64,000 bases of DNA. Origin: Thauera sp. 28 (lineage in GTDB: Bacteria > Pseudomonadota > Gammaproteobacteria > Burkholderiales > Rhodocyclaceae). The position numbers and the translations under genes are program-made. The notes beneath the pieces were generated by a model. The model ran no database searches. It saw only the letters and a list, made by a program, of their open reading frames with translations, and was not told the DNA's origin. The DNA lies in assembly GCF_000310145.2 (NCBI RefSeq), contig NZ_AMXA01000001.1, forward strand, positions 248,001 through 312,000. The letters are read 5' to 3'. Positions 29,896-39,149 of the stretch are shown in pieces. How positions within the stretch are numbered: position 1 is the stretch's first letter; each line of letters begins with the position of its first letter.

Positions 29896-32745
29896 ATGTC
29901 CGTAGCTACGTTTCAACCTGGCTCCCTCGTCTCTGCCCGCGGCCGTGAGTGGATTGTCTTGCCGCAGTCCTCAAGCGACACACTCCATCTTCGTCCACTC
30001 GGCGCCACCGACGACGACGCTACCCTTATCTATCTGCCCATCGAACCTGGGCCGGTAGGACCAGCGACATTCCCTTGGCCCACAGCCGAGCAGGCATCAA
30101 ACTTCGCTGCTGGCCAACTCCTGCGTGATGCACTGCAGCTCAAGCTGCGCACCGGCGCAGGACCGTTCCGCAGCTTTGGCAACATTGCCGTTGAACCTCG
30201 CGCCTACCAGCTTGTGCCCTTGCTGATGGCGCTCAAGCAGGAAGTGGTGCGCCTGCTGATTGCGGATGACGTGGGTATCGGTAAGACCATCGAAGCGGCC
30301 CTCATCGTCCGCGAACTGCTTGACCGTGGCGAAATCAATCGCATGGCTGTGTTGTGCCCGCCGCACCTGTGCGAGCAATGGCAGCGCGAGCTGAAGGAGC
30401 GCTTCCACATCAACGCTGTGGTCGTGCGCAACACCACCGCCAACCGCCTGGAGCGCGGCTTGCCCGCCAATCAGTCGGTGTTCGAGGCCTATCCCTTCAC
30501 CGTGGTCAGCCTGGACTACATCAAGTCCGACCGCCGCCGGGACGAGTTTCAACGCGCCTGCCCGGAGTGCGTGATTGTCGATGAAGCGCACACCTGCACC
30601 TTCAGCGGCCAGGGCAAGCAGAAGCGCTACACCCTGCTGAAGGGGCTGGCTGAAGACACGTCGCGTCACATGGTGCTGCTCACTGCGACCCCCCACTCAG
30701 GCGACGAGGAGGCCTTCTACAACCTGCTTGGGCTGCTGCACCCGGAATTCCGCGAACTGAAGGACATCCCTTCGGATGCCCGTCGTCCGTTGCGCGAGCA
30801 GCTCGCTAACCATTTCGTGCAGCGTCGCCGTCCCGACATCGAGGAGTGGAATGACCGCAACGTCTTTCCCGAGCGGTTCTCGGCCGAAATCACCTACAAG
30901 CTCACCGGCGAGTGGGGGCGGCTGTTCGACGAGGTGCTCGACTACGCCCGTGACCTGGTCGAACGTGCCGAAGGAAAGGGACTCCTGCAGCAGCGCATGA
31001 GCTGGTGGGCTGCGCTCGCCTTGCTGCGCTGCATCTCATCCTCTCCGGCAGCCGCCGTCAATGCGCTGAGGACGCGTCTGCAGGGCACAGCGCAGACTGA
31101 CGACACAGACGCCTCGGCCGTCGAACTCACGCTGGAGGAAGCAGAAGAGCAGGGCCGCGAGCGGGTGCTCGACGGTGTTGAGGATGACCTCTCCACTCAG
31201 GACATCGAACCCGGTGCCCGCACCGAAGATGGCGCCCGTCTTACCGAGTTGATTGAGCGTGCCGAGGGGCTCGCCGGTCCATCCAAGGACCCTAAGCTCA
31301 AGAAGCTCATCGACCACCTCAAGGAACTCACCGAGTCCGGGTTTCAACCGGTGGTGTTCTGCCGCTATATCGCCACGGCGCATTATGTGGCCGAGCATTT
31401 GCGCACTGTGTTCCGCAACCATCAGGTAACACCGGTAACAGGCCAGTTTGCACCGGCCGAGCGGGAGGCCACCGTCGAAGCCATGGGCGAAGCCGAGCAG
31501 CGCATTCTGGTCGCGACCGACTGCCTGTCCGAAGGTATCAACCTGCAGAACCTCTTCACCGCAGTGGTGCACTACGACCTGTCGTGGAACCCCACCCGCC
31601 ACGAGCAGCGAGAGGGCCGTGTGGACCGCTTCGGCCAGAAGGCGCGTGAGGTGCGTACCACCATGCTCTACGGTCAGGACAACCCGGTCGATGGTGCGGT
31701 GCTGCAGGTCATCCTGCGCAAGGCCGAAAGCATCCGTAAGGAGCTCGGCGTGCTGGTGCCCATGCCCGACGATGAGGGCAAACTCACCCAGGCCCTGGTC
31801 GGCGCGGTGCTGCTGCGCAAGGGCACGACGACCACCCGCATGCCGCAACTGGGGCTCGACTTCGGCGACCCAGAGCATTCCATCGACACCGCGTGGACAT
31901 CGGCGCGCGAAAAGGCTGCCAAGAACCGCACCCTTTTCGCTCAGCGCCGCCTCAAGCCCGAGGATGTCCTGCCCGAATGGCAGAAGACGCTGGCCGTACT
32001 CGGCGGCGAGGCCGATGTGGCCCGCTTCGTCAAACGGGCCGCACAGCAGCTCGGCGCCCCGCTGGAAGAGACCACCAAGGCCGGCGTGACGCACTGGAAA
32101 CTTCACGCCTCCAGCCTGCCCTCGGCAGTGCGCGAGCGCCTAGAAGGCGAGGGGCTCTCGGGCACGCTGCGCATCGACTTCCATCAGCCGCCGGCGCCGG
32201 GCACGCAGTTCATCCATCGCACCCATCCGCTCGTCTCGGTGCTGGCGGACTACCTGCTCGAAACCGCGCTGGATGATGCTGCAGTCGAGGCCGACACTGC
32301 ACTCGATGCCGTCGCCAGGGCAGGGGCCATCTTCACCGAGGCCGTCGAGACGCGTACCACCGTCCTGCTGGTCCGCCTGCGTCACCAGCTCACCGTCAGC
32401 CACCGGGGTCAGTCCCGCCTTTTGCTGTGCGAGGAGACGCTCACGGTCGGTCTGGAAGCAGGTAGTGAAGCAACTCCGCTGGCAGACGCAGCCGCCCGCT
32501 CGCTGATGACGGCCGAACCCGCCCGCAACATGCCGCCGCCGCTGCGCGACCAGCACATCCAGCGCGCGCTGACGCAGCTCCCCGAGCTTCAGCCAACGCT
32601 GGAATCGCTCGCCCGTGCCCGCGCCCAGCAACTGCTCGAAGACCATCGCCGTGTGCGGGTGGCGTCCGATGCGCGCGGTGAATACCGGGTCACGCCCAGC
32701 CTGCCGGTGGACGTCATGGGTGTCTTCGTTCTCATCCCGGCCTGA
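29896..32745 (+). CDS. SNF2-family helicase (DrmD-like)
   Basis: A 949-residue SNF2/RapA-like ATPase. Walker A is DDVGIGKT (about 120-127) and motif II DEAH is near 229. Motif III LLTATPHSGDEEAF and the C-terminal helicase domain with TDCLSEGINLQNLF and REGRVDRFGQ (motifs V-VI, about 540-575) are intact. The long C-terminal region is unassigned. Length and architecture fit DrmD, the SNF2 helicase that marks class 1 DISARM beside drmMI. The start at 29896 is preferred over 29887 because an aaggagg box ends at 29885 and leaves a workable spacing only for the later ATG. Confidence 0.88.
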   Translation: MSVATFQPGSLVSARGREWIVLPQSSSDTLHLRPLGATDDDATLIYLPIEPGPVGPATFPWPTAEQASNFAAGQLLRDALQLKLRTGAGPFRSFGNIAVEPRAYQLVPLLMALKQEVVRLLIADDVGIGKTIEAALIVRELLDRGEINRMAVLCPPHLCEQWQRELKERFHINAVVVRNTTANRLERGLPANQSVFEAYPFTVVSLDYIKSDRRRDEFQRACPECVIVDEAHTCTFSGQGKQKRYTLLKGLAEDTSRHMVLLTATPHSGDEEAFYNLLGLLHPEFRELKDIPSDARRPLREQLANHFVQRRRPDIEEWNDRNVFPERFSAEITYKLTGEWGRLFDEVLDYARDLVERAEGKGLLQQRMSWWAALALLRCISSSPAAAVNALRTRLQGTAQTDDTDASAVELTLEEAEEQGRERVLDGVEDDLSTQDIEPGARTEDGARLTELIERAEGLAGPSKDPKLKKLIDHLKELTESGFQPVVFCRYIATAHYVAEHLRTVFRNHQVTPVTGQFAPAEREATVEAMGEAEQRILVATDCLSEGINLQNLFTAVVHYDLSWNPTRHEQREGRVDRFGQKAREVRTTMLYGQDNPVDGAVLQVILRKAESIRKELGVLVPMPDDEGKLTQALVGAVLLRKGTTTTRMPQLGLDFGDPEHSIDTAWTSAREKAAKNRTLFAQRRLKPEDVLPEWQKTLAVLGGEADVARFVKRAAQQLGAPLEETTKAGVTHWKLHASSLPSAVRERLEGEGLSGTLRIDFHQPPAPGTQFIHRTHPLVSVLADYLLETALDDAAVEADTALDAVARAGAIFTEAVETRTTVLLVRLRHQLTVSHRGQSRLLLCEETLTVGLEAGSEATPLADAAARSLMTAEPARNMPPPLRDQHIQRALTQLPELQPTLESLARARAQQLLEDHRRVRVASDARGEYRVTPSLPVDVMGVFVLIPA

Positions 32746-32772
32746 TGCCAGCAAACAGGAATCGACAAGAAG

Positions 32773-35700
32773 ATGGCTCGCCGTAACAACCACGAACTCG
32801 CCTTTGCTGCCCTGTCTATCGAAGGCGCGCTGCTCGCACCGGACTTCCTCAACAAGGTCGCCCACCTGGACGCGAAGTCCGACCAGAACGAAACCGACTA
32901 CGACATCCCCCGCGGTCTCAAGCTTCGAGATGAAGTCGGTCGCTACTGGAAGATTGCCCAAAATCTCTGGCAGGACTTCTCGGCCAGGCGGGAACGGTCG
33001 GACGTGGATAGCCACGCGGTTACGGTGCGTGACTTCCTCGAACCCTTCTGGCGCCAGGTTCTGGGCTTTGCAGACATGCGCCCGGTGGGGCAAGTCTCGC
33101 TCGATGAGCGCATCTTCCCGATAGGCTTCGCAGCCGGCGAGGGCAGGGTACCGCTGGTTTTCGCCGCCCACGACCAGGGGCTGGACAAACCCAGTACCCG
33201 CCACGGCGATGGCGTGCGCCGCCGTTCGCCCTTCCTGCTCGCCCAGGAATACCTCAACGCCAGCAGCGATTGCCTGTGGGCGGTGGTCAGCAACGGCCTG
33301 AAATTACGCATCCTGCGCGACAACCCCAGCCTCACCCGCCCGGCCTACATCGAGGCCGACCTGGAAGCCATCTTCAACGAGGGCCTCTACCCGGACTTCA
33401 CCGCCCTATGGCTGCTCGCCCATGCCTCCCGCTTCGGCAAGGTTGGCGCCGAACCCGCCGACTGCGCGCTGGAGCGCTGGCGCAACACCGCGCAGGAAGA
33501 CGGCATCCGCGCCCGCGACCGCTTGCGAGTGGGCGTCACCGAAGCCTTGCGCGCCCTCGGCACTGGCTTTCTCGCCCACAAGGACAACGCCGAGCTGCGC
33601 CGCCGCATCGAAGCCGGCGAACTCGGCACCCAGGCCTACTTCGAGCAGCTGCTGCGCCTCATCTACCGCTTCATCTTCCTCGCCACCATCGAAGACCGCG
33701 AGTTGGTCTTTGCGCCCGACGCCACGCCGGAGGCCCGTGAGCGTTATCGCGCCGGCTACAGCCTCACCCGCCTGCGCCAGCTTGCCGCCCGCCGCCGCAG
33801 CTACGACCGCCACGCCGACCTATGGCAGGTGCTCGGCATCACCTTCGACGGTCTCGGCCGCGGCCAGCCCGCGCTCGGCCTGCCGGCGCTCGGTGGCCTG
33901 TTCGAGGCCGCCCAGTGCCCGGACCTCGACGCCGCGCTGATCGAGAATCAGGCGCTGCTTTCGGCGCTCTTCAGCCTGTGCTTCTTCCGCGATGGCGCGG
34001 CGCTCTCGCGGGTGAACTACCGCGACATGGATTCCGAGGAGCTCGGCAGCGTGTACGAAAGCCTGCTCGAGCTCGTGCCCCAGCTCACGCTCGCCGGCGG
34101 CGCGCGCAAGTTTGGTTTCATCGGCGACGAGGAAGAGGGCAGCACCAAGGGCAATGCCCGCAAGCTCACCGGCTCCTACTACACTCCGGACAGCCTGGTG
34201 CAGGAGCTCATCAAGAGCGCGCTGGAGCCGGTCATCGCCCGCACCTTGGCCGAGCACCCGCAGGAGCCGGTCAAGGCGCTGCTCGCGCTCACCGTGTGTG
34301 ACCCCGCCTGCGGCTCCGGCCATTTCCTGCTCGCCGCCGCCCGTCGCATCGCCGACGAGGTCGCCCTGCTGCGCGCGCCGGAAGGCAACCCGACCCAGCA
34401 GGACTTCCGCCATGCCCTGCGCGACGTGGTGGCGCACTGCATCTACGGCGTGGACAAGAACCCGATGGCGGTGGAACTGGCCCGCACCGCGCTGTGGCTG
34501 GAGGCCTACACCCCCGACCGGCCGCTCACCTTCCTCGACGCCCACCTGCGCTGCGGTGATGCACTGCTCGGCGTGCTCGATGAATCCATCCTGCAGGACG
34601 GCATCCCGGACAAGGCCTTCAATGCGCTGTCCGGTGACCACAAGGAGGTGGTCAAGCGCATCAAGAAGGCTAACCGCGACGCGGTGAAGGGCATCGCCAA
34701 GGCGAAGGAAAAATCCAGCCGGATGCTGAGCCTGGACCTGGGCGAAAACATCGATGCCGCCGCCTTCGAGGCCCTGCCGGACGACACCCTGGAAGCCCTG
34801 CAGGCCAAGCGCGCCGCCCATGCGGCGCTGGAAGCGAGCATCGCCGCCTCCAAGGCGCGGCTGGCGGCGGATATCTTCGTCGCAGCCTTCGTGCTGCCCA
34901 AGTCGGCGGAGACGGAAGCCCGCGTGCCCACCAGTCAGGACCTGTGGCTGGTGTTGAACGGCGACGCCCCGCGCCCCGGCATCGCTGACTCGGCCCATGC
35001 CGCCGCCCACGCCGCGCAAGCCTTCCACTGGTGGCAGGCGTTTCCTCAGGTCAAGGCCAGGGGCGGTTTCGATGTGCTGCTCGGTAATCCGCCGTGGGAG
35101 ATGTTGCAACTCGACCCGCAGGAGTTCTTTGCCACTCGGGCGCCGTCTATCGCCAATGCCCAGCACATGGCTGCGCGGGACCGACTCATCGCAGCGTTGG
35201 AGAACGAGAATTCACGACTGTTTTCGGCTTACTGGTCAGCAGTCCGGACGACCGAAGCCGTCCAGAGTTATATCCATGAGAGTGGCCGGTTCCCGACCTC
35301 CGGCTTCGGGCGCTTGAATCTGGCGTATCTGTTCGCCGAGCACTTTCTTGATGCCAAGAACTCGCGCGGACGGGCCGGTTTCATTGTGCCTTCCGGGATT
35401 GCGACCGATTCGTTCTCGCAGCACCTTTTCAATCGCATCGCCGGCGGCAATCTCGTCAGCTTCTATGACATTGAGAACAGGGAACGCTTATTCCCTGCAG
35501 TGGATAGCCGCATGAAGTTCTGCTTGCTCACGCTTGGTCAGAGTGATGCAGCGGAGTTTGTCTGTTTCGCTTCCCAAACGCACCAACTCACGGACCTGCG
35601 CCGTCGCTTCAAGCTCTCGCCAGCGGATTTCGAGCTCCTGAACCCGAATACCCGCACCTGCCCCGTCTTCCGCACCAACGCGGATGCAGAGGTCACCAAA

Positions 35701-36639
35701 AGAATCTACTCGCGTGTCCCGGTGCTTTTTCGCGAGCGGACTGACTCCTCGCCGGAAGCGAACCCATGGGGTCTGCAGTTCATGTTGATGTTCATGATGA
35801 ATACCGACAGTTATCGCTTTCACGACGCCCCAGCCCCCAGCCGCCTGCCGCTGTACGAAGCCAAGATGATTCACCAGTTCGACCACCGCTGGGCCACCTA
35901 TTCGGCGGACAGCAGTGGCGACGTTTCGAGCGTCCAGAAGCAGGACCCGACCTTCAGCGTTGCCCCGCGCTACTGGGTCGACGCCGCCGAGGTCGAGGCC
36001 CGGTTGCGCGACAAGGGCTGGGAGCGGGGGTGGTTGATGGGGTGGCGGGACATCACCAACGCGACCAATGAGCGGACGGTGATTGCGTCGGTGGTGCCGA
36101 GGGTGGCGACCGGCGACACGCTACTGCTGATGTTTCCCGACCCCAAACATGGGCCAAAGGCCGCATGCCTGCTAGCCGACCAGTGCTCACTGGTGCATGA
36201 CTATGTTGCCCGGCAGAAGGTCGGCGGCACGCATCTGAAGTATCACGTGAAGAAGCAGTTGCCGAACCTCCCCCCCGACCGCTACACCGACGCCGACCTC
36301 GCCTTCATCGTCCCCCGCGTCCTCGAACTCACCTACACCGCCCACGACCTGCAACCCTGGGCCGCAGACCTCGGCTACGACGGCGAACCCTTCCCCTGGA
36401 ACCCGGAACGCCGCGCCCAACTGCGCGCCGAACTCGACGCCTACTACGCCCGCCTCTATGGCCTGACCCGCGACGAACTCCGCTACATCCTCGACCCCGC
36501 CGACGTCATGGGTGAGGACTACCCTTCCGAGACCTTCCGCGTGCTCAAGAACAACGAGATGCGCGAGTTTGGCGAATACCGCACCCGCCGGCTGGTGCTG
36601 GAAGCCTGGGACAGACTCGAAACAGGAGACTTGTACTGA
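32773..36639 (+). CDS. Large N6-adenine DNA methyltransferase (DrmMI / type IIG-like)
   Basis: A 1288-residue protein with the Eco57I-type methylase core: GSYYTPDSLVQELI (about 467), SAM-binding motif I DPACGSGHFL (about 511), GVDKNPMAVELARTALWL, and catalytic motif IV NPPW (about 771). The N-terminal 450 residues, with LEPFWRQVLGF, resemble the non-catalytic lobe of BREX PglX/DrmMI/type IIG proteins; I do not see an obvious nuclease motif there. The C-terminal half is a probable target-recognition region. In DISARM, DrmMI methylates host DNA to mark self. It lies 27 bases after the SNF2 gene and overlaps the next gene (TGATG). Confidence 0.88.
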   Translation: MARRNNHELAFAALSIEGALLAPDFLNKVAHLDAKSDQNETDYDIPRGLKLRDEVGRYWKIAQNLWQDFSARRERSDVDSHAVTVRDFLEPFWRQVLGFADMRPVGQVSLDERIFPIGFAAGEGRVPLVFAAHDQGLDKPSTRHGDGVRRRSPFLLAQEYLNASSDCLWAVVSNGLKLRILRDNPSLTRPAYIEADLEAIFNEGLYPDFTALWLLAHASRFGKVGAEPADCALERWRNTAQEDGIRARDRLRVGVTEALRALGTGFLAHKDNAELRRRIEAGELGTQAYFEQLLRLIYRFIFLATIEDRELVFAPDATPEARERYRAGYSLTRLRQLAARRRSYDRHADLWQVLGITFDGLGRGQPALGLPALGGLFEAAQCPDLDAALIENQALLSALFSLCFFRDGAALSRVNYRDMDSEELGSVYESLLELVPQLTLAGGARKFGFIGDEEEGSTKGNARKLTGSYYTPDSLVQELIKSALEPVIARTLAEHPQEPVKALLALTVCDPACGSGHFLLAAARRIADEVALLRAPEGNPTQQDFRHALRDVVAHCIYGVDKNPMAVELARTALWLEAYTPDRPLTFLDAHLRCGDALLGVLDESILQDGIPDKAFNALSGDHKEVVKRIKKANRDAVKGIAKAKEKSSRMLSLDLGENIDAAAFEALPDDTLEALQAKRAAHAALEASIAASKARLAADIFVAAFVLPKSAETEARVPTSQDLWLVLNGDAPRPGIADSAHAAAHAAQAFHWWQAFPQVKARGGFDVLLGNPPWEMLQLDPQEFFATRAPSIANAQHMAARDRLIAALENENSRLFSAYWSAVRTTEAVQSYIHESGRFPTSGFGRLNLAYLFAEHFLDAKNSRGRAGFIVPSGIATDSFSQHLFNRIAGGNLVSFYDIENRERLFPAVDSRMKFCLLTLGQSDAAEFVCFASQTHQLTDLRRRFKLSPADFELLNPNTRTCPVFRTNADAEVTKRIYSRVPVLFRERTDSSPEANPWGLQFMLMFMMNTDSYRFHDAPAPSRLPLYEAKMIHQFDHRWATYSADSSGDVSSVQKQDPTFSVAPRYWVDAAEVEARLRDKGWERGWLMGWRDITNATNERTVIASVVPRVATGDTLLLMFPDPKHGPKAACLLADQCSLVHDYVARQKVGGTHLKYHVKKQLPNLPPDRYTDADLAFIVPRVLELTYTAHDLQPWAADLGYDGEPFPWNPERRAQLRAELDAYYARLYGLTRDELRYILDPADVMGEDYPSETFRVLKNNEMREFGEYRTRRLVLEAWDRLETGDLY

Positions 36640-37925
36640 TGTTTACGCGATTGCGTTTGACCAATTTCAAAGCCTGGAAAGACACCGGTGACATTCCGCT
36701 CAAGCCGGTGACCCTGCTCTTGGGGACCAACTCGTCGGGCAAGTCCACCTTGATCCAGAGTCTGCTGCTGCTTAAGCAGACCGCACAGTCTCCGGATCGG
36801 ACGGTGCATCTGAACCTCGGTGGCGACGAGATCAACGACCTCTTCAACTTTGGCAGCTTCGAGGATGTGCTGCACCAGGGCAGTGTCTCGCCACGGCAGT
36901 TCTCGATTGCCTTCGACTTCGAACGCCCGGATGGCAGCCGTATTCAGGCGGGTTCGTTCGATTGCAGCTACGGCCAGACCTCTTCAGGGAGTGTTGCCGT
37001 CCAGTCCCTCAGCCTGCGTACCGGGGCGCACCAGTTCCGGTCGGTACGTCGCGACAAAGGCGCGTTTTCCATCTTGGTGGATGATGAGGCTCAGCCTCGC
37101 CTGAAGGGGCGAAACTGCGCACCGGAGCGCTCGATTGCCTTTTCAGCGGATGCGATTGCCGCGCTGGACCAGGACGGCCAGCTGGTCGAAGACCTGAGCC
37201 TGGCCGTCCGGCGCGAACTGGAGGGAATCAGTTACCTGGGACCTTTGCGCCGCAAGCCGGAGCGAGACTATCCCTGGAATAAGACCAAGCCGGGTGAAGT
37301 CGGTAGCGACGGTCGTGGTGCCATCGACGCCCTGCTGGCCAGCGCCCTGCTGAAGGGGGAGGCACAGAATTACGTGGTCAAGGGGGTGTCCCGTTGGCTT
37401 GCGCGCATGAAGGTGGCGGACCAGCTGGAGGTGAGGCAGCACGGCCGCTCCAACCGCTACGAGCTGATGGTGCATCGCGACGGGATTGCCTGCAATTTGC
37501 GTGACGTGGGGATTGGCATATCCCAGGTGCTGCCGGTGCTCGTGATCGCCTACTTTGCACCGTCGGGAAGCACGATCATCCTCGAAGAGCCGGAGATTCA
37601 CCTGCATCCTCTGGCTCAGTCGATTCTTGCCGAGTTGTTTGTAGAGGCCAGCCAAGAGCGCAAGGTGCAGTTTTTGGTGGAAACGCACTCCGAACATCTG
37701 TTCAGGCGGATGCAGACCTTGGTGGCTCAGGACAAGCTGGCCCACGACCAGACGGCCTTGTATTTCATCGAAAGGGATGCAGCAGCAACCCTGAAGCCTC
37801 TGGAAATGGATGCCTTCGGTGCTGTCATGAACTGGCCTCCCAACTTCTTTGGCGATAGCGTCGGTGAGGCGCGCGCTCAAGCCTTGGCCCGTGCCCAGCG
37901 TCTGAAGGAGCAGGGCAATGGCTGA
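36639..37925 (+). CDS. AAA ATPase with DUF3696 (OLD-like)
   Basis: A 428-residue SMC/OLD-type ATPase. It starts MFTRLRLTNFKAWKDTG, with Walker A LLGTNSSGKST (about 27-37), a glutamine-rich LLLLKQT Q-loop segment, Walker B IILEEPEIHLHP (about 313-324) and the downstream VETHSEHL (about 347). The C-terminal GDSVGEAR segment is typical of DUF3696 proteins. No TOPRIM nuclease domain is attached; instead a PIN-like nuclease gene follows, overlapping by 8 bases. ATPase plus nuclease pairs of this kind are common in defence modules. Translation is probably coupled to the methylase by the TGATG overlap. Confidence 0.88.
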   Translation: MFTRLRLTNFKAWKDTGDIPLKPVTLLLGTNSSGKSTLIQSLLLLKQTAQSPDRTVHLNLGGDEINDLFNFGSFEDVLHQGSVSPRQFSIAFDFERPDGSRIQAGSFDCSYGQTSSGSVAVQSLSLRTGAHQFRSVRRDKGAFSILVDDEAQPRLKGRNCAPERSIAFSADAIAALDQDGQLVEDLSLAVRRELEGISYLGPLRRKPERDYPWNKTKPGEVGSDGRGAIDALLASALLKGEAQNYVVKGVSRWLARMKVADQLEVRQHGRSNRYELMVHRDGIACNLRDVGIGISQVLPVLVIAYFAPSGSTIILEEPEIHLHPLAQSILAELFVEASQERKVQFLVETHSEHLFRRMQTLVAQDKLAHDQTALYFIERDAAATLKPLEMDAFGAVMNWPPNFFGDSVGEARAQALARAQRLKEQGNG

Positions 37926-38457
37926 TGCTCGGGTGCTGGATACCAATGTGCTGATCCTGGCCAGTGCCGCAGATGCGGGCTCGCCTTTTCAGCCTGATGC
38001 AACGCCAGTCGAGGAGGCTGAGTACCGGAAAAAGGTGCTGAACTGGCTGATGGCCTTTGAGCAGGACGCGCAGCGCCATGCGGTGCTGGACTGGGATTGG
38101 CACATCTGCGGCGAGTACAGCAACAAGCTCACCGACCAGGATTACGGCTGGCTGGCGATGATGGCCAAGAAAGATCGCAACGAGGTGGTCTGGGTCGGGC
38201 TAGAAGTAGATGCCGACGGCCATGCCAGCTTACCGCCGGACCTTGCGGGCGCGGTGACGGATCTCGCAGACCGAAAGATGGTGGCTGCAGTGCTTGCAGC
38301 CCAGGAGGATGGACATTCCTGTGCGCTGGCGAACGCCTGCGACACGGACTGGCTGGACTGCGAAGCAGCCTTGGAGGACGCGGGGATTGCAACGGAACAC
38401 CTGCTGGAGCACGAGTGGCTGCGGCCGAAATGGCAACGGATGAAGGGCAGGGTATGA
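37918..38457 (+). CDS. PIN-like nuclease partner of the DUF3696 ATPase
   Basis: A 179-residue protein with the acidic residues expected of a PIN domain: VLDTNVLI (Asp8) at the N-terminus, HICGEYSNKL (Glu near 64), DLADRKMVAAVLAA (Asp in the third position) and NACDTDWLDCE (fourth acidic group). PIN proteins are metal-dependent RNases. It begins inside the last codons of the ATPase gene and ends in an ATGA overlap with the ligase gene, so the three are coupled. The most likely role is an effector RNase controlled by the ATPase. The exact family is not recognised. Confidence 0.75.
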   Translation: MADARVLDTNVLILASAADAGSPFQPDATPVEEAEYRKKVLNWLMAFEQDAQRHAVLDWDWHICGEYSNKLTDQDYGWLAMMAKKDRNEVVWVGLEVDADGHASLPPDLAGAVTDLADRKMVAAVLAAQEDGHSCALANACDTDWLDCEAALEDAGIATEHLLEHEWLRPKWQRMKGRV

Positions 38458-39137
38458 CCGACTTCTTCCGCTTTCCCCACACCCCTCACCTGGCTTGGCT
38501 GGGGAAGGGCGCCCCGCGGGACGACAAGGTGTTGTCCCGCGCCGAGGCGGCTGCCCTGCTGGACGGCGAGGTCGTGGTGGAGGAAAAGCTCGATGGCGCC
38601 AATCTGGGCATTTCGCTGGCGCCGGATGGGGGCCTGCGGGCACAGAACCGTGGTCAGTATCTGGCGCCGCCCTTCGGGGGGCAGTTCTCCCGCCTGCCGG
38701 CCTGGCTGGCCATGCACGAAAGGGGTCTGCTGGCCGTGTTGCAGCCAGCCTTGATCCTGTTTGGCGAGTGGTGCGCGGCACGCCATTCTCTGCACTACGA
38801 CCGCTTGCCCGATCTGTGGCTGCTGTTCGACGTCTATGACCGGGGCGCGGGGCGCTTCTGGAGCGTGGAGCGGCGCGATGCACTGGCCACAGCCGCCGGC
38901 CTGCGTTGCGTGCCGCGACTGGCCCAGGGGCGCGTTCGTCTCGATCAGCTGGAACGCCTGGTCGCCACCGAGCGCAGCCGCAGTGCTGATGGCCCGCTGG
39001 AAGGCGTGGTGGTGCGCCAGGACGGCGGTGATTGGTGCAATGCACGGGCCAAGCTGGTACGTGCCGAATTCACTCAGGCTATCGACGGTCACTGGCGCAG
39101 TCGGCGCATCGAGTGGAACCGCTGCCTGGAGAACTGA
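38454..39137 (+). CDS. RNA ligase-like nucleotidyltransferase
   Basis: A 227-residue protein with covalent nucleotidyltransferase motifs: motif I EEKLDGANLGI with predicted adenylated Lys45, motif III-like LILFGEWCAARHSLHY, LLFDVYD, motif IV EGVVVR and a motif V-like AKLVRAEF. The size fits a minimal adenylation domain of an Rnl-type RNA ligase, without a visible C-terminal OB domain. Such enzymes rejoin RNA (or nicked DNA) using ATP. Placed directly after a predicted PIN RNase, it could repair RNA cut by that nuclease. The ATG at 38454 overlaps the previous stop (ATGA); longer upstream frames are rejected. Confidence 0.82.
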   Translation: MTDFFRFPHTPHLAWLGKGAPRDDKVLSRAEAAALLDGEVVVEEKLDGANLGISLAPDGGLRAQNRGQYLAPPFGGQFSRLPAWLAMHERGLLAVLQPALILFGEWCAARHSLHYDRLPDLWLLFDVYDRGAGRFWSVERRDALATAAGLRCVPRLAQGRVRLDQLERLVATERSRSADGPLEGVVVRQDGGDWCNARAKLVRAEFTQAIDGHWRSRRIEWNRCLEN

Positions 39138-39149
39138 CCTGGAGTGCTT

